Below, one piece after another: positions 1 to 11,200 of a stretch of 64,000 nt of DNA. The translations under genes were made by a program, and so were the position numbers. A model generated the notes under the pieces. It had not been told where the DNA came from. It worked only from the letters and a program-made list of their open reading frames with translations, and ran no database searches. How positions within the stretch are numbered: the first letter of the stretch is position 1; each line of letters begins with the position of its first letter. Source of the stretch: Pipra filicauda (Eukaryota; Chordata; Aves; Passeriformes; Pipridae); contig NW_024104311.1 in NCBI RefSeq assembly GCF_003945595.2, positions 124,001 through 188,000 on the forward strand. The letters run 5' to 3'.

Positions 1-3000
1 AATGATTTAAAAAATCATTCAAGATTAAAAGAACATTGGAAAATAAAGGAATGACTCTTTATTTTGAAAAAAAATCTTACTTATAGCAGTTAACTCCATT
101 ACTAGATCACAATCAGTAATATTTCAAGGATAAAATTATAATCTTCAAAATTTGTACACAGTTAAGTTCCTCTCTCCAATGTCTTCAGGCTCTGCAAACT
201 TCTAGTGAAATCAACTGAGTTATGTATTGGAATAAATACTTAAAAGTGTAGTCAGAAATGCTTAATCTCAAAGAAACTTATCAGAAGCTAAGTTCCTGAA
301 CAAGGTTCTGAACAGAAAGCTTTTTCTGATAAAGCTACAAACTGGATGTTAGCACAGTTAAGGATGTCTTTAAACATGTTAAACATGTAGCTCATTGCTC
401 ATCAGAGAAAATATTTGTTAAACTTAGTGAGCAATTATTTTGAGCAAAATTAATTTGGGAAAAATATTTTAAAAATAAACATCCATGGGTATTTTGAACC
501 CTTCATGCAAAATTTAAATTTTCAATTGCCTTTCTAAGTGGCATTATCTAAATAAGGACTATACTGCCCAACCTTTGTTGGTTGTGACTTTAGCAGTAAA
601 TCAATGCACTAAAGTCTGTTCTTTGGATCTACCCGCCTATCCTACAGAAAAGGATGGTTATCTCAACCTACATATCCCGGCCCATTCTAGCTGGTAAAGT
701 GTTCAGGAAGAATGGTAGTTAACAGAGGTCAGAACAATGGCCAGGACGGTTATCAAAGTTTAACAGTACAGCTGATCAAAATTGCACATCTTTGAATGTT
801 AAATTTACTGGTATAAGCAAAGCTGTTGAATAATCATTAACTGACCAAGACCTACCCATTGTCAGGCCCCAGAACAGCAGTGCTCCAGTTGCTTTCCAAT
901 AAACAAAACAGACTTTGAGATGTTGCCATAAAAGGCAATTCTTTTAAGATACTGCTTTTTTCCCCTTTTTATAGTAAATTGATTTGCAGAAATTCAGATT
1001 AGCGAAGTCTTTGATCTTCAGTGGAAAGCGGTTGACCCTGAGAAATGTCTGGAATAATAACCCTGAGCAGTTAGTTCCCAGAATTTACATTCTGCAGTAT
1101 CCCCCAGCAGAAATGTCAGAATGTGTACATAAAGTTGAATGGTCTCAAATACACAATGCCCATGTCTTTGAGCAAACACTAACCTTCTGTTCCATAAGCA
1201 ATGTGTTTGTAGGGATTGCTGCAAATGCCTTGTAGCTTGTCTTGATCTTGTACTGCTAAAAGGGTAAACCAGAAAGTAGGAAGAGAAGTAAAACAGGATA
1301 GAAGAGTAAGAAAGAAAGAAAGGAAAGGTATGACAGAATGAAAGACCATTCCAATTGTCTTGCAAACACATTGCAACAAAACAATGCTTACATATTTCCT
1401 AGGAAAGCTATTTCTTAAAAAAATAGTGTTTTTGTTAAGATTTTAAAAGCCTGTAACATACATATTTTGCTCTTAGGAATGAAGTAGGATAGCTTATAGC
1501 TTCCAAAGGAAGTTTAATCACTTTCTGCTGATTATTATCCTTAAATGAATGTCAGGAGAGGCTGTGAGGTTTTTTTGAAGTTTTTTTGTGATTTGATATG
1601 AAAATGCACAGCTACTTCTGCCAGTACATCCACCTCAACAACTGCTGTTGAGTGGTGTGATCCTGGACCACTAGGTGAGAGGGATTTCTGTAATTGGCTT
1701 TAATGAGACTGATTAGGATCCTTAAACGCTAAATTACTTTTGTGAGTGGATAGATCATTTAAATCTTCATGCAGCTTTTCATCTCTTGAATAAGTAACTC
1801 TACCACCCAAAAAAAATAATTCAAATTAGGTATAGGAGCTTTCACACTCTAACAAAGTTTACAGAACTGACAATCTAAACCATACAAAATATATGGGTTT
1901 GGGTATTAAAAATTCTAAGATAAGCCTTAAAAATTATTCTTTTCAAACAATTTCTATTTTAGACTATATTAGTTTCCCAGTTATTTTAAAATCTTTAGAA
2001 ACCATCTTTTTTACATTTTCTTTGTAATTATAGAGGTTGAATTCAGTAATTTTTAAAAGATTGATGAGATTCTTCTATACTTGTATGATTTCAAGAGTAG
2101 GATTCTTAATCACGACTGCTGTAATTTATTTAAAAAAATAGGGATTTGCTACATTGTTCCCTTTTAGCTAACAATCTAATAAAAAAATCATAAATTCACA
2201 CAAGAATAGACTTTCGAGTTAGTAATTAATTATTTTTGTGATAGTCAGCCAGAAATAAAGTTATTTGTTAATCAGGTCAGGTTTTTTAATGTACCATCAC
2301 CTGCAGTAGTAAATACCGGTGATTATGAGATAACAGTTTGGATCAGCATGTTGTACTTTGGGTCATTCTTTTGATATATTTTTCTTTTCTTCATAATTAG
2401 TAAAAGTCTCAATGACAGCAGAGGGGGCAAAATTTTATCTCAGATAAGAAACTTATATCCTTCTCACATCTATCTTGAAATATGGTAGGACACAACCTTT
2501 TAATTCTTTCTATACATAATATTATGTTTGCTTTTGACTTTACTCAGTCAGAAGCTGGAGAATGACAGTCATTTAAGAAGTCAATCATTCATATTGAATG
2601 TACACATTAACAAAGGACAAGAATGCAAATGCTGAAAATTAAGGGGTTTTTCTAATTTTTGGTGGGAGGGGCATTGGAGGGCAGGACAGTAATTTATATG
2701 AGATTTAGTGATTTTAACTTGGATGTCTACCATTTAGATGCCTCAGTCAAAAACTAATGCCTTTTATAATTACAGGCATTTCTACAGGATTAATCTCATC
2801 CCAAAATAGGCAACTAGAAAGGTAAAATAAAATCATCCTGTAAATATTCCATATTCTCTCCATTAGCTGTAATAGAATTGTCCAAGTTGTGCTTGGATAT
2901 CTAACATTCAAATGTCAAAAGTTGCATGAGTTTAATCCTGCCTTTTGAACATTTAGACAACAACACTGCATATGTGTGCATAAACACACATACATATATT

Positions 3001-6000
3001 TGTGTATATACAAAATCTATATACAAATAAGATATAAAATACTGTTCATTAAAGTAAGATGGAAGACCAAAATACCAGATATTAAATATTAATTCCAAAT
3101 ATTAGGCATACACATAAAATGCATCCTTGTTTGATTATAACAGAAATTCAACTAAGAAAATTGTGTAATTGAACATGTAAATGAAACGCAATGTCTTCAC
3201 TAGCCCATAGGCTTTTACATCTGATGAGATGGGCATCCTATATGATAAGAACAGTACGATCATTTTGAAGTTATTTGTACTGTTATATGAACTAAACAGA
3301 CATATCAGACTGTTAAAATATAAAAGTTTCTATACTGCTTTCATATGCTTTATCACTTCCAGATACTGTAGAACCTGTATCGTGCCATTTTCACAATGTC
3401 TGAGATGACTGAAAAGTCTTTAATTCAATTTCTGATCTCTATGAATATGTTCCTTACACATTATTTCACATTACCTAAAATTACTTTTCAATGTCTAAAT
3501 ACATTTAATAATCTGCTTCACAGGAATCTAGCAGTAATTTTAAACAGCCATGGACAGTTAGGTCTCCTGGCCTGCACCATGGTCCAGTCAAAACCAAACC
3601 AACTCCAATATCAGAGCTTGGGCAAATATCACCCTGGAGAGTTTGGGGGAAAATGTCCTACTTTTTTTTTTCCGATGTTCACCTAAGATGCCCACAGGGC
3701 ACTGCAAAGTGTGTTGGACACATGCCTACAGAGGCTTAAAAACAGTGACTAACCATAGTAGCATGGTGTCATGAGTAACCTTTCCTGCTTTGTGGTAGGT
3801 TTTGCAGCTGTGCTGAGCTCCAAGTAACTAAAGTTAGTTTGTTCTCCAGCTGTTTTGGGTAGATCTACATGCATTCCTGTGCTGCATTCAAACAGGAAAA
3901 ATCAAAGAATATGTAGGAATGATGCCCAATGAAACCATTGCAAAGAGTTTTCAAACATCAGTCAGAGATTGTTATTCTAAACTGTTCCTCCAGAATCAGA
4001 AATTTATCTGTCCCTACTCCATCTTACTATATTGTCCACTTTGCTATATTAGGTCCATGAGGACATTATCAAAGTGTAATATGTGTATTTTAAAATCATT
4101 AGCAAATATAAACCATGGGAAAGCATATGTTTATATATATAAATACAAACAGTTAAACAAATTAACAGGTCATCCTTCAATTTACATTAATTGCTGCATG
4201 CATAGGCATAGACATAAAAAAGCTCTCCAATAAAGAATCCTTTTTGCATAATTGCCTTGACATCATGCTAATGAAACAGTTTAATGTGAATATTGAAAAG
4301 TACACCTAATGTCAGAATTCTGGTTTAATAAGCGTTAGTTTAATACTTGTCTTAACATTGCTGCAACAACTGTTGAAGAAACATTAAGGTTGAAATACTA
4401 CACATGCCAAAGTCAAGCACTTCTAGAAGCTGTTTTTCCCTTAATGTTCACTTAGCACATTCATACATGCAAAAATTTTGTCATGCATTAACAGTCATCA
4501 CATGGAGCAATCTGCTTTTTGTCTAATTCTAAAGCTGAGCTGATTAGTACTAAAGAGACCTAAATGCTGCTTAGGACGTTAAAGTTGTCTCTCCTCAAAA
4601 TTTTCCTTTCTTCTCTGAAAATATACTGAGATTTGAGGCTGGAGTATTATTAGACAGCCTGCTACCATTAACATGTCAGCAAAATTCATTGAGTTATGCC
4701 ATAAACTAGGGATGGAAATAAGTGAGAGCAGGAGGAAAGGGAAAGTTAATGCACAGTATCATTAACTGTAGATGAAGTCTTAGACTCACATTTTAAAGCC
4801 ACAAGAGACCTTTCTTGCACTGACCACCCAGCTGCATTTAATTTAAAGGTTTCTTGTCTTCCACATCTCCAGCAGAGCCAGCTTTGTCTATATGATTAAA
4901 AATTACACCAGACTAGTGGTCCAAGTCTGTTGTACTGGCAGACACTTTCCCAAATTCCATGGCATGGTGAGACAGTTTCAAAAGTGCCACCATATCACAT
5001 GATAAAGGAGAATTAGCAGGAACGGGGACAACAGGGAAGTCAGAAAGGGTATAATAACCTCTGCAATATTGCCTGCAACCCAGGTAATAGCTCTGTGTCA
5101 CTAGCAGAGGATTTTCTTACTGCCAGAGAATCTCAGTGCTCATTGCACCAACTAGCGGGAAGAGCAACTGTTTTGCAATCTGCAGGCTCAGTCATGCCTT
5201 CCAGTTTTGTTTCAGGGGCTTTTTGTCTTGGAATTTCTACAATTTCATATCTCTTTTTGTTTCACTAAGTAATACTGACAGGGTGTAGCAACACTGTACA
5301 GCTGTGCCTGGCACAATGGTTCATTTGGGTTTGCTTGGTTTTTAAAAGAACCAGTCATGACAATTGCTACTTTGTGCTGATTTTAACCTCTCATTTCCAA
5401 ATAACATTTTCAAAGCAGTTCAAAACACCACTGCCATAGCCAAGCTGTTAAGAACACATCTGACACAACTTGATCTGGCAGACCAGGCTATAATTTTGTG
5501 CTGTGAGCAAATAAATCAATAAACTATGATAGACTTTCTATGATGTGCAAGCTCAAATATGAGTTACAGGAGGCACAAGGGAAGCACAGAGGGCAAAGAT
5601 AAGATAAAAGAGGTCAGAAAGCCTTCTGCAACTCTGATGCCTTCTGCAACTAGCTCTTCCTTTCTACACAGCAGTTTTTCTTGTTTTTACCTACCTGCTG
5701 CATGTTTTTGGATCAACTTTCCTTTCCTTCCCCTTCTCGAGATATACCTTTAGATTTAAAGTGCAACTGGTTCCCAAGCCCTCCTGTAGCAATTGCCATA
5801 GTTGCTTATTCTCACTCCGTGATGGCCCTCCCACCTTTGGGTGGATGACATAGAGCAGGAGCTGTTTGTGAAACTTTTGTACTTGCAGCAGTTCACGTTT
5901 TGGGAAGCTTGTCTTTTCTTTCCCCCTCATCCTCTGTCTAGCACAACAAGATCAGAGGAGTACAGAAGAAAGCAAAGAAGCAGGAGACTGTCTTTGTCTT

Positions 6001-6643
6001 CCCTTGTTGGCTCTTAGCCCCAAAGTCCCTGCTCAGGCTGAGCTCCGTTGTACCTCTGAGCTGGTCCCGGGGCAGCTGGGCTGAGTAAAACATCCTGGGA
6101 AGCGAGGAGGACAGATGGGATGAGGTGCTTGTGAACTAGTTATCACTGAGACAGCCAGTTCACATAAATTAGATTAAGCTGCTTCTAGTTCAGCCTTGAA
6201 CCTAAGATCACCATGCTTCTATTACTTTCAGTGGGAACACATGTGGGTTGTCATTAGCATAGGGTGAATAGAACATGTTTCACAGTTTATTGTTGACACA
6301 CTATGGTTTTAAGTGAGCTACAAAAATAAGTATGGCATGTGTATATCAGAGCCATCGGACACAAATCCATCTTTAGTAGTATCTCCTCCCACTCATGAAT
6401 AAAGTATTCTCTTTTTTATGCTAAAGGATTCCTACAGCATCTTCTCCACAATACAGAACACATTGCTAGCAATTTGATATGATAGGATTCAATCTTTACT
6501 ACCTTCACTATCAATAAAAAACCAGTTCCTTTTCGATATTTTCTCCACAGCCCATTTATTTTACTAGCATTCTGTAACATGGATGTGATTTTTTTCCTAC
6601 AGGGACAAGGAACTATTAGAAAATAAGCATGCATCAAGAGTAC
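1..6643 (-). other. MLIP intron after the large exon (partial)
   Basis: This is AT-rich single-copy sequence downstream, in transcript order, of the large exon. I looked on the minus strand for the next conserved MLIP exon, which in human encodes a segment near QYKTKSSYKAF, and did not find it, so it probably lies beyond position 1. The minus frame stays open for 75 codons past the donor and stops at 6416. The sequence TGCATG occurs 11-16 bases into the intron (6628-6633). No other gene or recognisable repeat family was seen; short ORFs here show no recognised similarity. Confidence 0.7.
6628..6633 (-). promoter_or_regulatory. Putative RBFOX site (TGCATG) beside the large-exon donor
   Basis: On the minus strand the intron begins GTACTCTTGA and is followed at once by TGCATG, at intron positions +11 to +16. 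UGCAUG is the well-established recognition element of RBFOX splicing factors, which act in heart, skeletal muscle and neurons. Bound downstream of an exon, they usually promote its inclusion. The adjacent 5' splice site is weak, which fits regulated inclusion. A second minus-strand TGCATG lies inside the exon at 6823-6828. The motif is seen directly; the function is inferred. Confidence 0.45.
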
Positions 6644-8260
6644 CTTGGGTTTGATGTTTTCATGGTCAGGAGGCAGGGAAAAAGACTGTGGTGAAGTCAG
6701 CTCTCTGGGTCTTGATGGCAGTATACCTGGTGACTTTTCTGAGATGGGAGATCTGCACTTTAGCACCGGTGAGGTGGCAGATTGCTCAGGTCTTGGAGAG
6801 GAGGAATTAGACCTATAACTTGCATGCACCAATGAAGAATTAAACTGCAGTGGGTGGGAATTAATATTACCAGTTTGTGGAACTGGTGGGGTAGAGTGAG
6901 GCTGTGGGAGGGACCACCTCTTTGAGACACTGGAAGGGGTAGGAGAGGAGGCACTCATGTCCTGAACAGACATTTGGGATGAATCTGATTTAGATCTAGA
7001 AGATGAGTGCGAAAGACTTGGGGTAGGAGATGAGTGTTTTTCTAGGGTGGGGGAGAATACACCACTAAGATTGGTAGAAGAAAGCAAAGGATATGACCGG
7101 CAGGTAAAGATGGGTGAGTAAGTGTGTACTCTCTGAGACTTCTGAGGTGCCTGGGATCCGGAGGCAGCATACCGCAGCCCTTCTGGAGAAGGAGCTAAGG
7201 AAGAGGGAGCTGGGGCACAAGGAGGAAGCAGTGTAGATTGCAAATCTGGAGAGACAACTGATCTTCTATGATAGGAGGTGAGGGATGACAGAGAACTCTG
7301 GGAGTCTGGAGAAAGTGTTTGAAGTGGAAGGTGCTTTTTAGGAGAAAGGGACCTCGCTCGAGGGGTGGGATGAGACTTGGAGGGAAAAGGCAGATGCTGA
7401 GCCCATCCTGAAAGCCAGCAATCATCTCTGTTGGGAGAATCTGGCCATATAGGAGGGCTTGAAACAGATTTCTTGGGAGTTGGGGGAGTTGTTTTGGACT
7501 TTTGATCTATTGCAAGTGTTGACGAACCAAGGGAGCTACGAGAAAATGTGGGACAAGAAGCAGGAGAAAGTGGTCTCCGCTGAGAGGAGCCTGATCTCAA
7601 AATAGCAGTTAAGAGAGTCAGTCTGGTTGGCAGAGGGGATTTGACTCCTGACTTTGCTAAATTTCCTCTAGATGACATTTGTGCACAAGGCTCATTTATA
7701 CTACATATTGTTGAAGAGGAGCCATAAAGAGAGGGTGGAGACAAAGGTTTAGGAGTAGGAGATAATGAATGTGTTATTATATGTACTGGGAGAGGAGATA
7801 AAGCATTTAATCTTTTGGAAGAACTGGGGGATGAAGTCTGAGCTGAGGATCCTTGTATTTCAGCTGAACATGGAGGACTGGGGAAAAGACTTGAGCTCTT
7901 TGCTGGAACAGAGGATGTGGTGAAGTCTCCCATTTTGCAAACACAGCCAGGAGTATAGAGACTTGGTGTTTGTAGGTTATCAGACAATTGAGGAGTGGAG
8001 TACCAACTCTTTGATGCAGAAGAGGATATTTTAGACATGGAGGGATGTGAACTATGGGAAGCAGACTGAAAGTAGAGAGATGAGTCTTGCTTAGAAAACC
8101 CAGTTGCTGACTGCCAGTTGTTACAGGAATCTTCCAGCGAAGAGGCTTGATTCATGTTAACCATGGCACCACATGCTACTTTCTGATTAATTGGAGAAAT
8201 TAAGTGGACAGCAGGTGGTTTAGAGGAAAGATGATCAGAGGTGGAAAGAGTAGAAATTAA
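6644..8260 (-). CDS. MLIP: MLIP large Ser/Pro-rich exon
   Basis: This single exon of 1,617 bases encodes 539 codons, phase 0 at both ends, predicted residues 198-736. The acceptor follows a long pyrimidine tract and is TCTCCAG|TTA (AG at 8262-8261). The donor is CCCAAG|GTACTC (GT at 6643-6642), weak at +4 and +5. The frame stays open beyond both splice sites, from 8326 to a stop at 6416, but those parts are intronic. The product is low in complexity, with 23 SP and 10 TP dipeptides. It includes PPTPKK (exon residues 259-264) and RARSLSPKK (301-309), which look like sites for proline-directed and basophilic kinases. I see no folded domain, membrane segment or signal peptide. In mammals, long muscle and heart isoforms of MLIP include such a large exon and short isoforms skip it, joining exon 3 directly to the next exon. 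The assignment rests on position, strand, phase and composition; I cannot align it residue by residue. Confidence 0.9.
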
Positions 8261-11200
8261 CTGGAGAAAAAAGAAAAACAGAAATGTTAATGTAGGTGGA
8301 ACCTGTGGAACTGTTAAATACCCCACATTTCAGTCCTGTGGTCATGCATATAGGCTTTCCATTAGTACTGCTGTGTGGATTAAAAGCACAGGGCTATCTT
8401 AAATTTGGACATATAGCCTGATGGATAAGGCTCTCTAGGGGAGGTGACTGAGGCAGACAAGTTATATGCTAGTTTGGTTTTATGAGACCTCAGTTTTGTT
8501 GACATAAGCAAGGTTCAAGGCTACAGTATTTTTCATTTTAGGTAAAACCCAATAGAGTTGTGCCATGAGTGTCCAGAATCATGTGATGTCATTCCCATTG
8601 TACAAACACAACAGAAAGTGAGAAAATTGCAACAGTGTCCCATCTCACTTTACCAGTTCAGTAGAAAGCAGCCTTTCTGAAAATGGGATTCAAGTAAATT
8701 GCTTATTTTCTAATTCAGTAAACAACCCTTTCTGCAGCACTGTGATATCAGAATGAGAAATTTGTTCGGAACTACTTAAATCAGGCATCCAGTTTGGTTT
8801 TCCCTTTTCCTGTCATTCACAGAGCAGTGCATTTGACAGTTTGCAGCCATGTAGGAGTCCTTATCCCCTTCTCCACAGTCTTTCGATACACTAATAAAGC
8901 AGTAACAAGCTCTTTCATGAGTGCCTTTTTTCTTGAGTCTATTCTAATTAGGATTTGTCAAAACTAATTAGAGCATACAAGTATATTATCAACCTTTCAT
9001 ACAGTTTCATGCTTCTAAAGAAAGAAATTCTTTTAAAATCTTCCAAGTTTTTATAATGCTGAAATTAAAACCTGATGTATACAAAATAGAATAAAACATA
9101 TCAATATGAAATAGTGAGTTAAGTCAACTGTAAAGCCAAAAGGCTACAAACTGTCACCTAACGTTTGACAGAGCAATTTGAAAGTAGGGAAATTGGCTCT
9201 AATTTCATCAAACTTGATATAAATATAAGAACACCTATTTAACTACTGTTTGATACCCTGAGAAGATTATGCAGCTCTATAAAAGACAATTATACTATTC
9301 AGTTTCCACACACAACCTGTGCATGGCTGTGGCTCAGGCATGAATTATAGTTTTTAATACAAATGTCTCACCCATAATAGAGAGGAATTACTATTATTGT
9401 TATTGTTATTATGTAATATAGTATTGATTTATCACAAAGAACTAATGAAATCATTTTCAAATGAGAGCACATACCAGAAGAAGCTCCGACAAAAAAACCA
9501 AGACTTAGAGGCTTCCAAGGGCTAAACTATGCCTAAACCACTAAATATGGATAAACACCACTTCAAAACCCTATTAGCCCTTATAACTTAAAATGAGTAA
9601 GCTCTTCCTGCTAAATGAGACCATATAAATAGCAAGCTTTGTAAACCAAGGACACTTTCTGTATAAGGTAACTTCAAAAAACCCAAGTCAATGCTTTGAT
9701 TTATAGGAATAAACACAAAACATCAGAATGCCTTTAAAATCCCACTAACTTCCCCTTGTTTTATACATGTGCTAAGGTGTCCCATTTCAAGGAAAGTCAA
9801 GGGATGTATACAGGGCGAATATTAGAATATAAACATTTATATCCATTATATCATTGCACCATGTATTCCATTTGATTAAGAAATTATGACTCTTGCTGAA
9901 AAAGCTGCTAATTAAGAAGTAAAAATACTGGAAATTGAGGATAATTTACCAATGCTTAAGTATTATGAAAGATTATTATTAAATATGTCATGAAACACAA
10001 AATTATTTAACAACTTAAAAAGCAGTGTGGTAATAAATCTGATAATTTGGAGCAGCCTCCTGAATTTAATAATGATTTCTGGAAGTTGATCAACTATCAA
10101 AACAGAACTCGGGTATAAAATCTCTATATTTCAAAATAGGATAGATTAATTTCCCCTACAAAGACAACAGATTAAAAGAAAATGGGCAACAAATATGAAA
10201 CTTCATAATAAAAGAGCAGGATGTGCAATGACTTCTAAATAGTAAAATTTAATAAGAAAAATTTATAAGCAGCTAGGAAAATGTTCATGGTAGCAGATGA
10301 TAAATATGCTCCTGCAAGTGTAATAAAGCCATTTTGCAGTAGTCTTCCAGTTTAAACACCACTGAACATTTACATGCTGAGCTAACTGAGCCATTAATCA
10401 AGTCTTCAGAAAAAAAAATTTCTATTGTAACACAGTATTAACCACATCTATAAATGATCAACCTCTTATTTACAGGACCAAAGAATCATAAATCAAAGTA
10501 GATTGGAAGTAACTTCTAGAGGTCACCTAGTCCAGCCTTCTATTCAAAGCAGGGCCCTCACCAGCACCAGTGGGTCAGGGCAGCTGTGGCTGAGTCTCAC
10601 CAAGCCTCTAAAGCCCTAATAGAGCTGGCTCCAGCACCCCCAGGCAGCCTGTGTCAGTGCTGCACTACCTCCCAGTGAGGAAGTTGCTTGTGATGTCCAT
10701 CAAGGACCTCACATGCTTCAATTTGCAACCACCGATGTCTCACCTGCACCTGCAGAGAATAGTTTGGCTCTGTTTTCTCCATAACTGTCCTTCAAGTAGC
10801 TGTGGGTGGTTTCTAGATATCTCCTTGGCTGCCTCTTGGTGGGAGTCAACAAAGCCAATTCCCTCAGCCTCAGCTCACATATGCACCAGACACATTTACA
10901 GCTTGGTGCTGGACCCCATTCCCTTCCTCATATCTCTCTTGAATTTGGGGGTTGCTGGTCACCAAGCTGAGTATTATTTTACAGTTGCAGCCTCACCAGT
11001 GCTAGTTGGTGAGATATAATAACTTCCCTCAATCACTGGAATTTTTTTCCCTTTGTTTTTCTGTTCAGTTTCTCTACTGGTTTAAAACCCTCCTCTAATT
11101 GTATTGGATTAGTGCAGAGGAAGTCAGTGACAAAACTAGATTTGTGTTGCTTTGATCTGTGACTCAACTGCAAACCTTTTTGTCCTCTCAGTAACACCTC

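Noticed and set aside
6760..7425. Minus-strand open frames of 64 and 76 codons inside the large MLIP exon
   Set aside because: They are alternative frames of the same strand within the Ser/Pro-rich exon, caused by its biased composition.
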